The position numbers and the translations under genes are program-made. The notes under the pieces were generated by a model. That model saw nothing but the letters and a program-made list of their open reading frames with translations, searched no databases and was not told the origin of the DNA. 64,000 nt of DNA from assembly GCA_016415585.1 (NCBI GenBank), contig CP066552.1, positions 1,736,001 through 1,800,000 of the forward strand, in the 5' to 3' direction. Origin of the DNA: Pectobacterium carotovorum (GTDB taxonomy: Bacteria > Pseudomonadota > Gammaproteobacteria > Enterobacterales > Enterobacteriaceae). Shown piece after piece: positions 55,607 to 62,887 of this stretch (the stretch's first letter is position 1; each line of letters starts with the position of its first letter).

Positions 55607-55966
55607 TTATCTCAGGAAGAGATTTGCAGCATATTCACCATTAATAAAAACATCACATTCATGAACTGGTGCTGAAAAAGTATGAATTTCTCTTTTGCAA
55701 CGTGCCATAACTTTTTTACCATTGTAGGTCGCTGTATAGACATTGGTGAAACTATTGCTAAAAGCCCCGGCTAAACTTTTATCTTGGTTTAGGAAAGGTT
55801 CATTTAGTATCAGGATTTCATTTATCCATAGCTTTAAAACACCATTTGGCATGTTTGCGCTAATTAGAAGTTGTTCGCCATCCTGAGTTCGGTAAGGTTG
55901 TTTTGCTGAAAAATTGGTACACCCCGCTAGAAAAAGTGCTCCCAGAAGTAATACTCTGCCTGTCAT
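55607..55966 (-). CDS. Small lipoprotein, island-encoded
   Basis: A 119-residue lipoprotein: TGRVLLLGALFLAGCTNFSA gives a lipobox LAGC with the lipidated cysteine at 16. Cysteines in MARCKREI and HECDVF may form a disulfide. No domain is recognised. Its role, such as entry exclusion or immunity, is unknown. It lies alone beside an H-NS gene. Confidence 0.7.
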   Translation of the reverse strand: MTGRVLLLGALFLAGCTNFSAKQPYRTQDGEQLLISANMPNGVLKLWINEILILNEPFLNQDKSLAGAFSNSFTNVYTATYNGKKVMARCKREIHTFSAPVHECDVFINGEYAANLFLR

Positions 55967-56044
55967 TTCTTGTCCTTAAGTTAAATTTTTATATTTAATT
56001 TTAGAAAACACCCCTTTAAATAAAACTTAAAGGGGAGGGTTCTC

Positions 56045-56443
56045 TCAGATCTCAAAATCTTCCAAAGTCTTACCATTTTCAAGCGCAGCAGTGATAGCTT
56101 TAGGTGTACGGCCCTGACCAGTCCATAACTTTTCATTGCCATTTTCATCGATGTATTTGTATTTGGCAGGACGAGGTTCACGTTTAGATTTTACAGACTT
56201 GGATGATGCACCGCCAAGTAGCTCTGATGGATCAATACCATCTTCTAACAGTCTGGCACGTAAGGCTTCGATTTTGGCCTGACGTTCAGCGTTTTGTTGC
56301 TGTGCGCTGGCTTCTTCTTCACGACGATCTTCAACAATAACAGTCAACTTTTCCAGCATTTCTTCCAACGTTGCCAAATCGGTTTCACGCGCCTGAGCAC
56401 GTAGGGTGCGGATATTGTTTAATACTTTAAGTACTTCACTCAT
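56045..56443 (-). CDS. H-NS-like nucleoid silencer, horizontally acquired copy
   Basis: A 132-residue DNA-binding silencer. The oligomerisation domain is typical ([39 protein letters not shown]), followed by the linker and the DNA-binding domain with the AT-hook-like core GQGRTP in [12 protein letters not shown]. Compared with the chromosomal H-NS of enterobacteria it is clearly related but distinct in the middle and lacks the terminal KQ, so it is a paralogue carried on the island. Such copies often repress acquired genes and reduce the fitness cost of the element. It can form mixed oligomers with host H-NS. Confidence 0.88.
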   Translation of the reverse strand: MSEVLKVLNNIRTLRAQARETDLATLEEMLEKLTVIVEDRREEEASAQQQNAERQAKIEALRARLLEDGIDPSELLGGASSKSVKSKREPRPAKYKYIDENGNEKLWTGQGRTPKAITAALENGKTLEDFEI

Positions 56444-56543
56444 AGCTTATTATCCTGATGGTGATAAAAAATCATCGATAGGGTGTCTGAATTTGACATA
56501 TGTCAGAAATAAATTGTATATCAATATGGATACGGAGGAAATA

Positions 56544-56780
56544 ATGAAAAAGAGAAAATCAAAGAAAAATCCACTTGAGGATACAGCGGTGTTAAGTAGA
56601 ATTGCTCAGGCAGCATCACAGAAAGCGATTAAAGAAACGTTCGCCGCAGGAATGGCTATCCACTATATTTCAGAGGGGAAGTTGATCAAAGCATATCCTG
56701 ATGGAACAAAAGAGTGTGTCAAAAATCTGGAGATGGAGCCTATTTCTTTCGCATCAGCCGTTCGTCAGTTAACCCGCTAA
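56544..56780 (+). CDS. Small basic protein of unknown function
   Basis: A 78-residue protein with a Lys-rich start (MKKRKSKKNPLEDTAVLSRI) and a body with AAGMAIHYISEGKLIKAYPD. GGAGGAAAT precedes the ATG. No family is recognised. The motif IxEGKLIKAYPDG looks like the small proteins that accompany toxin or conjugation genes. It is divergent from H-NS. Confidence 0.55.
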   Translation: MKKRKSKKNPLEDTAVLSRIAQAASQKAIKETFAAGMAIHYISEGKLIKAYPDGTKECVKNLEMEPISFASAVRQLTR

Positions 56781-56858
56781 TTACATACCGCCATCTATTG
56801 TTTTATCTTATGTAATTGTTTATCTGTTTTTCATCGTTTGGATGAAAAGGAGTTAAAC

Positions 56859-57383
56859 ATGGCGTTATTGAAAAACAGAAAATATAGAAAAGGGTTCTCT
56901 TTGCTTGAGCTAATGTTGGTTTTAGGTGTTATTACTGGATTAATTGTCAGTGCGTTTATGATTTACCCCAAGGCTCAGGCTGCACAGCGAGCAGAGATCG
57001 AAGTGAAAAATATTACAGCAATTCAAGCTGGAGTGAAAGCGCTCTATACCTCTGCACCTAATTATAGTGGATTGAACAATACTGTTGCGCTTAATGCCAA
57101 TGTTTTCCCTGATAGTATGTTAAGTGGTGAGGGGAATGAAAGGAAAATTGTAAATTCATTTAAGGGTGATGTTGATCTTATTGCTTCGGGGAATATATTT
57201 TATATAGTTTATTATAGTGTACCAAGTGCAGAATGTGTCAGGTTGCTTTATGCTGTTCGAAATAACTTTAATACTGTAGTGATAAACGGTTTAGGTATTA
57301 CTGCACAGAGTAACGATTATGATCTTGTTTCAAAGAAATGCAGTTCAACAGAGAAAAATAAACTCATGTTCATTTCTTCATAA
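56859..57383 (+). CDS. pilS: Type IVB prepilin PilS
   Basis: A 174-residue major prepilin of the thin-pilus (R64/Pil) type. The class III signal is KNRKYRKG followed by FSLLELMLVLGVITGLIVSA, with cleavage expected after the glycine. The PilS C-terminal part has cysteines (SAECVRL and SKKCSS) that can form the terminal loop. AAGGAG precedes ATG at 56859. In plasmids pilS is followed by pilT-pilV; here pilV follows after 111 bases. None of the assembly ATPase, platform or secretin genes is in view. Confidence 0.85.
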   Translation: MALLKNRKYRKGFSLLELMLVLGVITGLIVSAFMIYPKAQAAQRAEIEVKNITAIQAGVKALYTSAPNYSGLNNTVALNANVFPDSMLSGEGNERKIVNSFKGDVDLIASGNIFYIVYYSVPSAECVRLLYAVRNNFNTVVINGLGITAQSNDYDLVSKKCSSTEKNKLMFISS

Positions 57384-57494
57384 GTGAAATGTATTTTTTA
57401 TTATTCATTTTATCATTGTTAATGATTTGGCCTCTTGACCGATTTTTTATTTTTGCTAATTACCATTTGTGTAAATAAAAAAGGACGGTGATAA

Positions 57495-59087
57495 ATGAAA
57501 ATAATAAATAAAAAAGGGTTTTCCCTATTGGAAATAACACTGGTGTTAGGTATCGGCACAGCAATGACTTTCATTAAGTTTCAGGATATGAAAACAGAAC
57601 AAGAAAATATTCTGGCCTCTGCTGTTGGTCAGCAAATGAAACAGATGGGTGAGGCGGTTAATCGTTATATCAGCATTCGCTATGACAAACTTTCAACCCT
57701 GACTTCCAGTAGTAGCCAGAGCAGCGATCCGGGACCACGAACCTGTTCGGCTAATGGTTGTGAAATTACGTATCAGACGCTGGTAAATGAAGGGCTATTA
57801 CCCTCTACCTATACGGGTGTAAACGCGCAGAATTCTTCCTACAAGATCCTGTTAAAGCGCGATGGGGGTTCACCTAATTACGTTATTAACGGGCTGGTTA
57901 TCACTACGCTGCCTTGGTCAGAAGGGAACCGTGTTCGCTATGACTTACTAGGCCGTGCTATGCAAACGGCTGGTATTGATAGCGGTATGACGCAATCCGC
58001 TACGGTTGCATCGGGTACGGCTGGTCAATGGACTGAGAGCCAAAATAATTATAATGGGATAAATGCGGCAGGATTGCTGGCCTACCGTGTTGGATATGAC
58101 AGCTCTATGTATTCAGTTTATCTACGTCGTGATGGAACATTACCAATGACGGGTGATTTGAATATGGGAGGCCAGAGTATCAACAACGCCAAAGACATCA
58201 CCGCATCGGGTGACGTGAACGCGACCTCATTTAATGGCACCTATGGGCGTTTTGCCAAGAACGTCAATGTGTCTGAGGATTTAAATGTTATTGGATTTTC
58301 CACCTTTGGTAAGAACGTATCGATGAACAGCCAGCTTACGGTAAAAAACGGCATCAACTCTGAAAACTACATTTCAGCAAAAACCCAGAGCAGCAAACTT
58401 CAGATTGGTGGTGGAGGCTCTAGCGATCCAAATATGCTCTTGTTGAACGTATCAGGCGGTGCGGGGGATGGCTATCTCTCTCTGAATGGGAATAACAACT
58501 CCTCTGTTAAGCTGGATATATGGGGAAGCCAAAGAGTGAGAGGCGACCTCACATTATCGGGTTCAAATGATGGAAAAACGACAGGAGCGATTTCTGCATC
58601 AGGAAATATTACAGGTAAATATTTTCAGCCGACTTCAATATCAATTGCAGGTGAGGTTTGTTTACCTGATGGTCTGATAAGCAGAGATCAGACTGGCGCG
58701 ATATTATCCTGCCAGAATGGGGAATGGAAAGGAACAGGTGGCGGCAGTATCACCCGAACTGCCACTGACAGTTTACGTTTTCAGTCCACGGGGGATTTTA
58801 ATTATCTCAATGTTTTTGTGGCGTCAAAATTTTATCCGGCAGATGGTACACACACGGGTTCAGCCACGTTTAATGTTCTGGTAGCGGGCAAGACGGTGGG
58901 ACAAATCACGACTTCCATTACGGTCTGGAAAGCGGGAAGCCGTGGACATTACTGGGGTTATGAAAATACGGGTGCGACATTGCGTATGTTTACGACGGCA
59001 GTAAAGCAGGGCGATGTTGTTCAGGTGGTTATGGCAAGTTCTGGATTTCATAGCAGCAGTGATATCAGCGTTTCATTATCTCAGTAA
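57495..59087 (+). CDS. pilV: PilV thin-pilus tip adhesin (shufflon-type protein)
   Basis: A 530-residue minor pilin. It has the prepilin motif KKGFSLLEITLVLGIGTAMT, a long repetitive middle (LRRDGTLPMTGDLNMGGQSI, TASGDVNATSFNGTYGRFAK) of the shufflon-protein domain, then the conserved junction ILSCQNGEWKGTGGG and a C-terminal variable-type receptor-binding region (about the last 110 residues). In R64-like plasmids inversion of shufflon segments swaps this end. No sfx recombination site or rci recombinase is visible here, so the adhesin tip is fixed in this copy. Confidence 0.85.
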   Translation: MKIINKKGFSLLEITLVLGIGTAMTFIKFQDMKTEQENILASAVGQQMKQMGEAVNRYISIRYDKLSTLTSSSSQSSDPGPRTCSANGCEITYQTLVNEGLLPSTYTGVNAQNSSYKILLKRDGGSPNYVINGLVITTLPWSEGNRVRYDLLGRAMQTAGIDSGMTQSATVASGTAGQWTESQNNYNGINAAGLLAYRVGYDSSMYSVYLRRDGTLPMTGDLNMGGQSINNAKDITASGDVNATSFNGTYGRFAKNVNVSEDLNVIGFSTFGKNVSMNSQLTVKNGINSENYISAKTQSSKLQIGGGGSSDPNMLLLNVSGGAGDGYLSLNGNNNSSVKLDIWGSQRVRGDLTLSGSNDGKTTGAISASGNITGKYFQPTSISIAGEVCLPDGLISRDQTGAILSCQNGEWKGTGGGSITRTATDSLRFQSTGDFNYLNVFVASKFYPADGTHTGSATFNVLVAGKTVGQITTSITVWKAGSRGHYWGYENTGATLRMFTTAVKQGDVVQVVMASSGFHSSSDISVSLSQ

Positions 59088-59276
59088 GCGTAGGGAGAAT
59101 AGGGATTTTTTGACAGGTTTATGACTTAATAAGAAATAATATCTGACCCTAAATAAAAATCTTATTCATCATCTCTGTATCGACGCCTGATACGGGTTTC
59201 GGTATTGAACCATCTATAAAAAGCGCCCAACATTCAGCCTTCAAAAGGAATGTTTTACTGTCAAAGGAAAATGACA

Positions 59277-61094
59277 ATGCCGGGTGCTGCTCGTCTCAAC
59301 GACATTGGAAGTGGTCATGACTGTTTCCCCGAAACCCCGATAACTGAAGGCAGTTCTGATGTAATTGTTAATGGTCAGCCTGCTGCCCGACAAGGTGATG
59401 CTGTTCTGCTTCATGGTTGTCCCTGTCCCAATGCACCCCATGGTGTTCATTCCCGAAAAATCGCCGAAGGTTCATCGACCGTCATTATTAACGGTAAAAA
59501 TGCGGCACGTATTGGCGATGGTATCCATTGTGGTGGCGTCATCACATCTGGCAGTGGCAACGTCATTATCGGTGATACTCCTCATCGTTCTCCGGTTCAG
59601 GAATGCGCTAAACAAGCAGCGTTAAGCCGTGCGCCATTACTGGCACTAACACCGATGCTGGCTGTAGAGCCTGTTTTTGCCAAATCCTGTCTACGTGGCG
59701 CGGGTTGTACCGATGCGGGAAAAGAAGAAGAGCCACAGGGCAATATTGGGGAAATGAGTTTTTATGTCGCGGAACCTGTTGAGCAGGCTAATCCCTCGCA
59801 AGAAAAATCAGTTGAGGTAAAGCAGTATGCGCAGGCGGCGAAAAAGAAAAACACGTCTTCTGCTGCTGTTTCCCCTCCTCAGTCATTTGCCGGAAAAAAC
59901 GAACCGTTACCCAAGACCCCGCCCGGTGCGATTAACAAGCCTCAGATACCCCCGATGGAACCGTGGTATAAAACGGTTTTTGACTTGTTAGTGGGTAAAG
60001 CGGATGCGGCAATGTTGCCGCCACCTCAACAAGTGGTAATGGCAGGTACGGCAGCACAGGCGGGTGCGATCGCTGCTGCGGGTGGCGCTGTAGCTCAGGC
60101 CAATCAGGATGCAGCAAAGGCACTGACACATCAGATGAAACGCCTTTCTGGGCCATCAATCTGGCAAGGTCAGTTGCAGATGGCGCAAAGTTTCCTGCTG
60201 ATGGGAGCGTTGATTCAACACCATCTGAAAGGTGAAAAAGCAGATTTACTGACACCTGAGAAATTGCTTGAGGCAGCTAATAAGCAGGGAACCGTCCCCA
60301 GTCGTGTGCGTTATCAGTGGATGGAAGATGAGGAAACAGGCAGGCTGAAGGCGGTTGGCTACCACACCAGTATGGAAAGCGGGCGCGATCAGGTGCGTGT
60401 CAGACTACTGAAATATGATTTCCCCAATAACCGCTACGAGTTCTGGGAAGAGGGGGCAACCGGACCAACGATTCTATGGACGCCGGACAATCCGGGCATG
60501 GAATTACCCACAGATACGGCACACGGTGAACAGCCTGTTATCCCATCAGCCGTGCCGGGATTTGAAATTCCCGAAATGGATGATGTCAGCATTCTTGCAA
60601 CACCGATGCCGGACGAGAAGGATTTTCGGGATTACATTCTGGTGTTCCCAGAGAATGCGTTTCCACCGATTTATGTTTATTTGAGTAAGCCTCCGGTTGA
60701 GTTTTTAGAAGTCGATCTTTACAGTGATTTTGAAGGCAGATCACGGCAGGGGGAATATCAAGTTGACCATATGCCTTCGGCTGCAGCCGTAAAAGCTCAC
60801 TACAAACGTTTGCATCCAGAGCTTGGACCAAAGGAGCTGAAAAAACTGTCTAAAAGGGTTGCCGCCATTGCTGTCCCTACTGGCGTCCATCAAAAAAATA
60901 GTGAAACATACGGTGGTCGAAATACGCCAGAAAAAGTCGAAGCAGATAGTCATGATCTTCGCTCTGCTACTGACAGTAACTTTGATGCGGAAAAGCAGGC
61001 ACTTAAAGAACATGGCGCAACGGAAGAGCAATTAGAAGAAGCAAGAGCAAAATTGCACCAACTAAATGAAAGTGTGGGGTTGTACAAAAAATGA
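59277..61094 (+). CDS. PAAR-domain polymorphic toxin with S-pyocin and nuclease-like end
   Basis: A 605-residue antibacterial effector. Residues 1-95 form a PAAR spike tip (PGAARLNDIGSGHDCFPETP, GDAVLLHGCPCPNAPHG, INGKNAARIGDGIHCGG). A proline- and alanine-rich linker with a hydrophobic stretch follows, then an S-type pyocin domain (YDFPNNRYEFWEEGATGPTI, PTPMPDEKDFRDYILVFP-like). The C-terminal toxin contains GEYQVDHMPSAAAVKAHYKR and VPTGVHQKNSETYGGRN, an HNH/Endo VII-like arrangement with candidate catalytic His near 498 and 538. I start at 59277 because AAAGGA is 8 bases away, while the ATG at 59271 is too close. The immunity gene overlaps the stop. No type VI secretion genes are in the window. 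Confidence 0.8.
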   Translation: MPGAARLNDIGSGHDCFPETPITEGSSDVIVNGQPAARQGDAVLLHGCPCPNAPHGVHSRKIAEGSSTVIINGKNAARIGDGIHCGGVITSGSGNVIIGDTPHRSPVQECAKQAALSRAPLLALTPMLAVEPVFAKSCLRGAGCTDAGKEEEPQGNIGEMSFYVAEPVEQANPSQEKSVEVKQYAQAAKKKNTSSAAVSPPQSFAGKNEPLPKTPPGAINKPQIPPMEPWYKTVFDLLVGKADAAMLPPPQQVVMAGTAAQAGAIAAAGGAVAQANQDAAKALTHQMKRLSGPSIWQGQLQMAQSFLLMGALIQHHLKGEKADLLTPEKLLEAANKQGTVPSRVRYQWMEDEETGRLKAVGYHTSMESGRDQVRVRLLKYDFPNNRYEFWEEGATGPTILWTPDNPGMELPTDTAHGEQPVIPSAVPGFEIPEMDDVSILATPMPDEKDFRDYILVFPENAFPPIYVYLSKPPVEFLEVDLYSDFEGRSRQGEYQVDHMPSAAAVKAHYKRLHPELGPKELKKLSKRVAAIAVPTGVHQKNSETYGGRNTPEKVEADSHDLRSATDSNFDAEKQALKEHGATEEQLEEARAKLHQLNESVGLYKK

Positions 61095-61558
61095 CTGTGA
61101 ATGTTGAAGCATTATTTAATCGAATAGGTAAAACTTACCAAGAGATCTTTGATGAAGGATTGATCCCTTATAAAACTAAGCCTAAAGGGGATTCAGGCGA
61201 TCCTGTATTAGATTTAGATATGGTTAAAGAATCTGTTTACTTAGCTTTTCATCGCTCATCGAGAAAATTGTTTTGTGTGACACTTACACTCTTTGATGAA
61301 GACAGGCCAACACAGCAATTCCCAAATGAGCTTCCTCTTCCTTTTAAGAAGGAAATGAGCATCGACTGGATGCATGAAAAATTCGGCATTCCAGAGAAAA
61401 CCATCCCTTCCAAGGTTATTGGGGGTCTTCAGTTTGGAATGAAAGAAAAGTATAAGTTAGATGGTTTTTATATACCTTTAGCAATGCAGATAGCTTATAC
61501 CGAGAAAAATACTGTTGAATCAATAACAGTTATGCCAACAGAAGAAATGAAGTGGTAA
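61091..61558 (+). CDS. Immunity protein for the PAAR toxin (DUF6392-like)
   Basis: A 155-residue cytoplasmic protein. It starts VNVEALFNRIGKTYQEIFDE and has GLIPYKTKPKGDSGDPVLD, a pattern I associate with a family that sits beside S-pyocin-domain toxins. The start overlaps the toxin stop by 4 bases (ATGA), the usual coupling for effector-immunity pairs. Its job would be to block the toxin's nuclease end in the producing cell. A strong hairpin terminates the pair at 61588. Confidence 0.75.
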   Translation: MTVNVEALFNRIGKTYQEIFDEGLIPYKTKPKGDSGDPVLDLDMVKESVYLAFHRSSRKLFCVTLTLFDEDRPTQQFPNELPLPFKKEMSIDWMHEKFGIPEKTIPSKVIGGLQFGMKEKYKLDGFYIPLAMQIAYTEKNTVESITVMPTEEMKW

Positions 61559-61587
61559 TTACACAAATTAAATTACGATCTCTAAAT

Positions 61588-61613
61588 AGCAGCACACAGG
61601 TCGTTGTGCTGCT
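61588..61613 (+). terminator. Hairpin terminator of the toxin-immunity pair
   Basis: AGCAGCACA/TGTGCTGCT, perfect 9 bp, loop CAGGTCGT; followed by CAACTTC. The T-run is poor. Confidence 0.65.
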
Positions 61614-61628
61614 CAACTTCCCACACAA

Positions 61629-61814
61629 TTAAGGCTGTTCTACTGGAGTCACTTCTGGCGTATGAAAAGTACGGAATAACAAATCGATTCGTTCCCACAA
61701 AATAAAAGCCAAAATCTCTTTTGCTTTGGGTTCATCCAGCTCAACAACCGCATAAATTAATGCCCGACACTGATCGATGATTTCTTCCAGTTCCAGCGGC
61801 GTGTTATCGAACAT
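61629..61814 (-). CDS. Small hypothetical protein, 61 residues
   Basis: Acidic helical protein (MFDNTPLELEEIIDQCRALI then AVVELDEPKAKEILAFILWE) ending TPEVTPVEQP. GGGGGCTTATC before the ATG at 61814 fits a ribosome-binding site. No family is recognised. It is convergent with the immunity gene. Confidence 0.55.
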   Translation of the reverse strand: MFDNTPLELEEIIDQCRALIYAVVELDEPKAKEILAFILWERIDLLFRTFHTPEVTPVEQP

Positions 61815-62340
61815 GATAAGCCCCCGCTGTTGGATGTTGATATGTGGCAAAAAAAGCAGTAGCCAGATGCAGATTTTCAGGAAGGGAATAGGTAAACTGA
61901 CAGACAGCCATAGCGTTAGTCCTTATAACGTTGAGGTTAGCCCCTGTCTGGTACGCCAATACCTTTCAGGGGCGATTATTGCATGAATAGCTTTTCGTTA
62001 AGGTGTGTACCTGCTTGGCTGCAATGTAAAGCTAGGAATGGTGCTAGTCAATTGCTAAACGCGATATGAAAAATCTACGGTGGGCAAGTCTCCAACGTTT
62101 CAGATCTACATAGTCTCAGAGCTGCGTGAAAAATTGGGTGAAACTGCTGGGAATGTGGGTATGAGTCTGGAGAGTTTGTTTAAGAAATTGGCTCAGCGGA
62201 GATTAGGGATTGAGGTAAAAAGATAAGGTGTGGGATATTAAATGTATTTATTCGGAAGTATTAATATTAAAATATTCCCTAATCGTATATCACGGAGAAT
62301 ACCATTGTAAATATATTCATCCGTGATATTATCATTCAGC
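61815..62340. other. Intergenic stretch with a gene relic
   Basis: About 520 bases. Apart from the relic noted at 62059-62226 no gene is seen. The left part has no recognisable pattern. Confidence 0.35.
62059..62226 (+). pseudogene. C-terminal relic of an unknown gene
   Basis: An open frame of 55 codons (GKSPTFQIYIVSELREKLGE, then GMSLESLFKKLAQRRLGIEV) with no upstream start signal. The sequence looks like a helical C-terminus with a basic end and is preceded by stops. Family not recognised; probably the end of a lost gene. Confidence 0.35.
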
Positions 62341-62562
62341 TCACTTTTCGGCTGTGAAGCACGAAACACCCGGTTTATCTGTTCCACATGATCTGATTAT
62401 TTGATGGGTCTCATCAAATTTATCATTAAGTGCATTAATAAAAATGCCACTATCACCAAAGATAAAACTAATTGCCGTGGCTATCAACGCCGCCAAAACG
62501 CCGTATTCAATTGCAGTAGCACCACTCTCGTTACTTAAAAATGAACGAAATTTCAATTCCAT
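62341..62562 (-). CDS. Orphan Flp-family type IVb pilin
   Basis: A 73-residue prepilin: LKFRSFLSNESGATAIEYGV then LAALIATAISFIFGDSGIF is the Flp/Fap signature (glycine, short hydrophilic part and GAxAIEYG). AAGGGGTTGC precedes the ATG at 62562. In Tad loci flp is followed by tadV, rcpC and the rest; none is here, so this is a solo copy. C-terminal tail (SCGTDKPGVSCFTAEK) has two cysteines not found in most Flp pilins. Confidence 0.8.
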   Translation of the reverse strand: MELKFRSFLSNESGATAIEYGVLAALIATAISFIFGDSGIFINALNDKFDETHQIIRSCGTDKPGVSCFTAEK

Positions 62563-62593
62563 AACAGCAACCCCTTGCCTGATTGAAAGTGTG

Positions 62594-62720
62594 TATACCC
62601 TAAATAATTCGAGTTTCAGGCAGACGGCAAGCGAGGGGATCCCGATGACCTTACTCAAGTAAGTTATTCGGGTAACCGAACGAAGCTAACGTACATGCAA
62701 CTTGAAGTATGACGGGTGTA
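62594..62720. repeat. 127-bp enterobacterial interspersed repeat
   Basis: Starts TATACCCTAAATAATTCGAG and ends TGAAGTATGACGGGTGTA, with imperfect inverted ends (TATACCC/GGGTGTA). It matches a repeat family I recognise from Pectobacterium, Serratia and Yersinia chromosomes. It is non-coding and lies in the promoter region of the Flp gene. No second full copy is in the window. Confidence 0.75.
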
Positions 62721-62887
62721 GTCGTTTTTATCTTATAATCCTTGGCTTTCATGGTAATGATTTTCATTATCAAAATCAATAATGACTTATGGTAGGGACT
62801 TTAAGTGGTCTTATGTTTTTACTGCTTTTGTGTTCTGACAGTTATCTCACCCTGATGGTATCAGTCATCCATGACCTTAGCTAAAAT

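Noticed and set aside
58650..59087. A shufflon in pilV
   Set aside because: No repeats of the sfx type and no rci-like recombinase were found, and only one C-terminal end is present.
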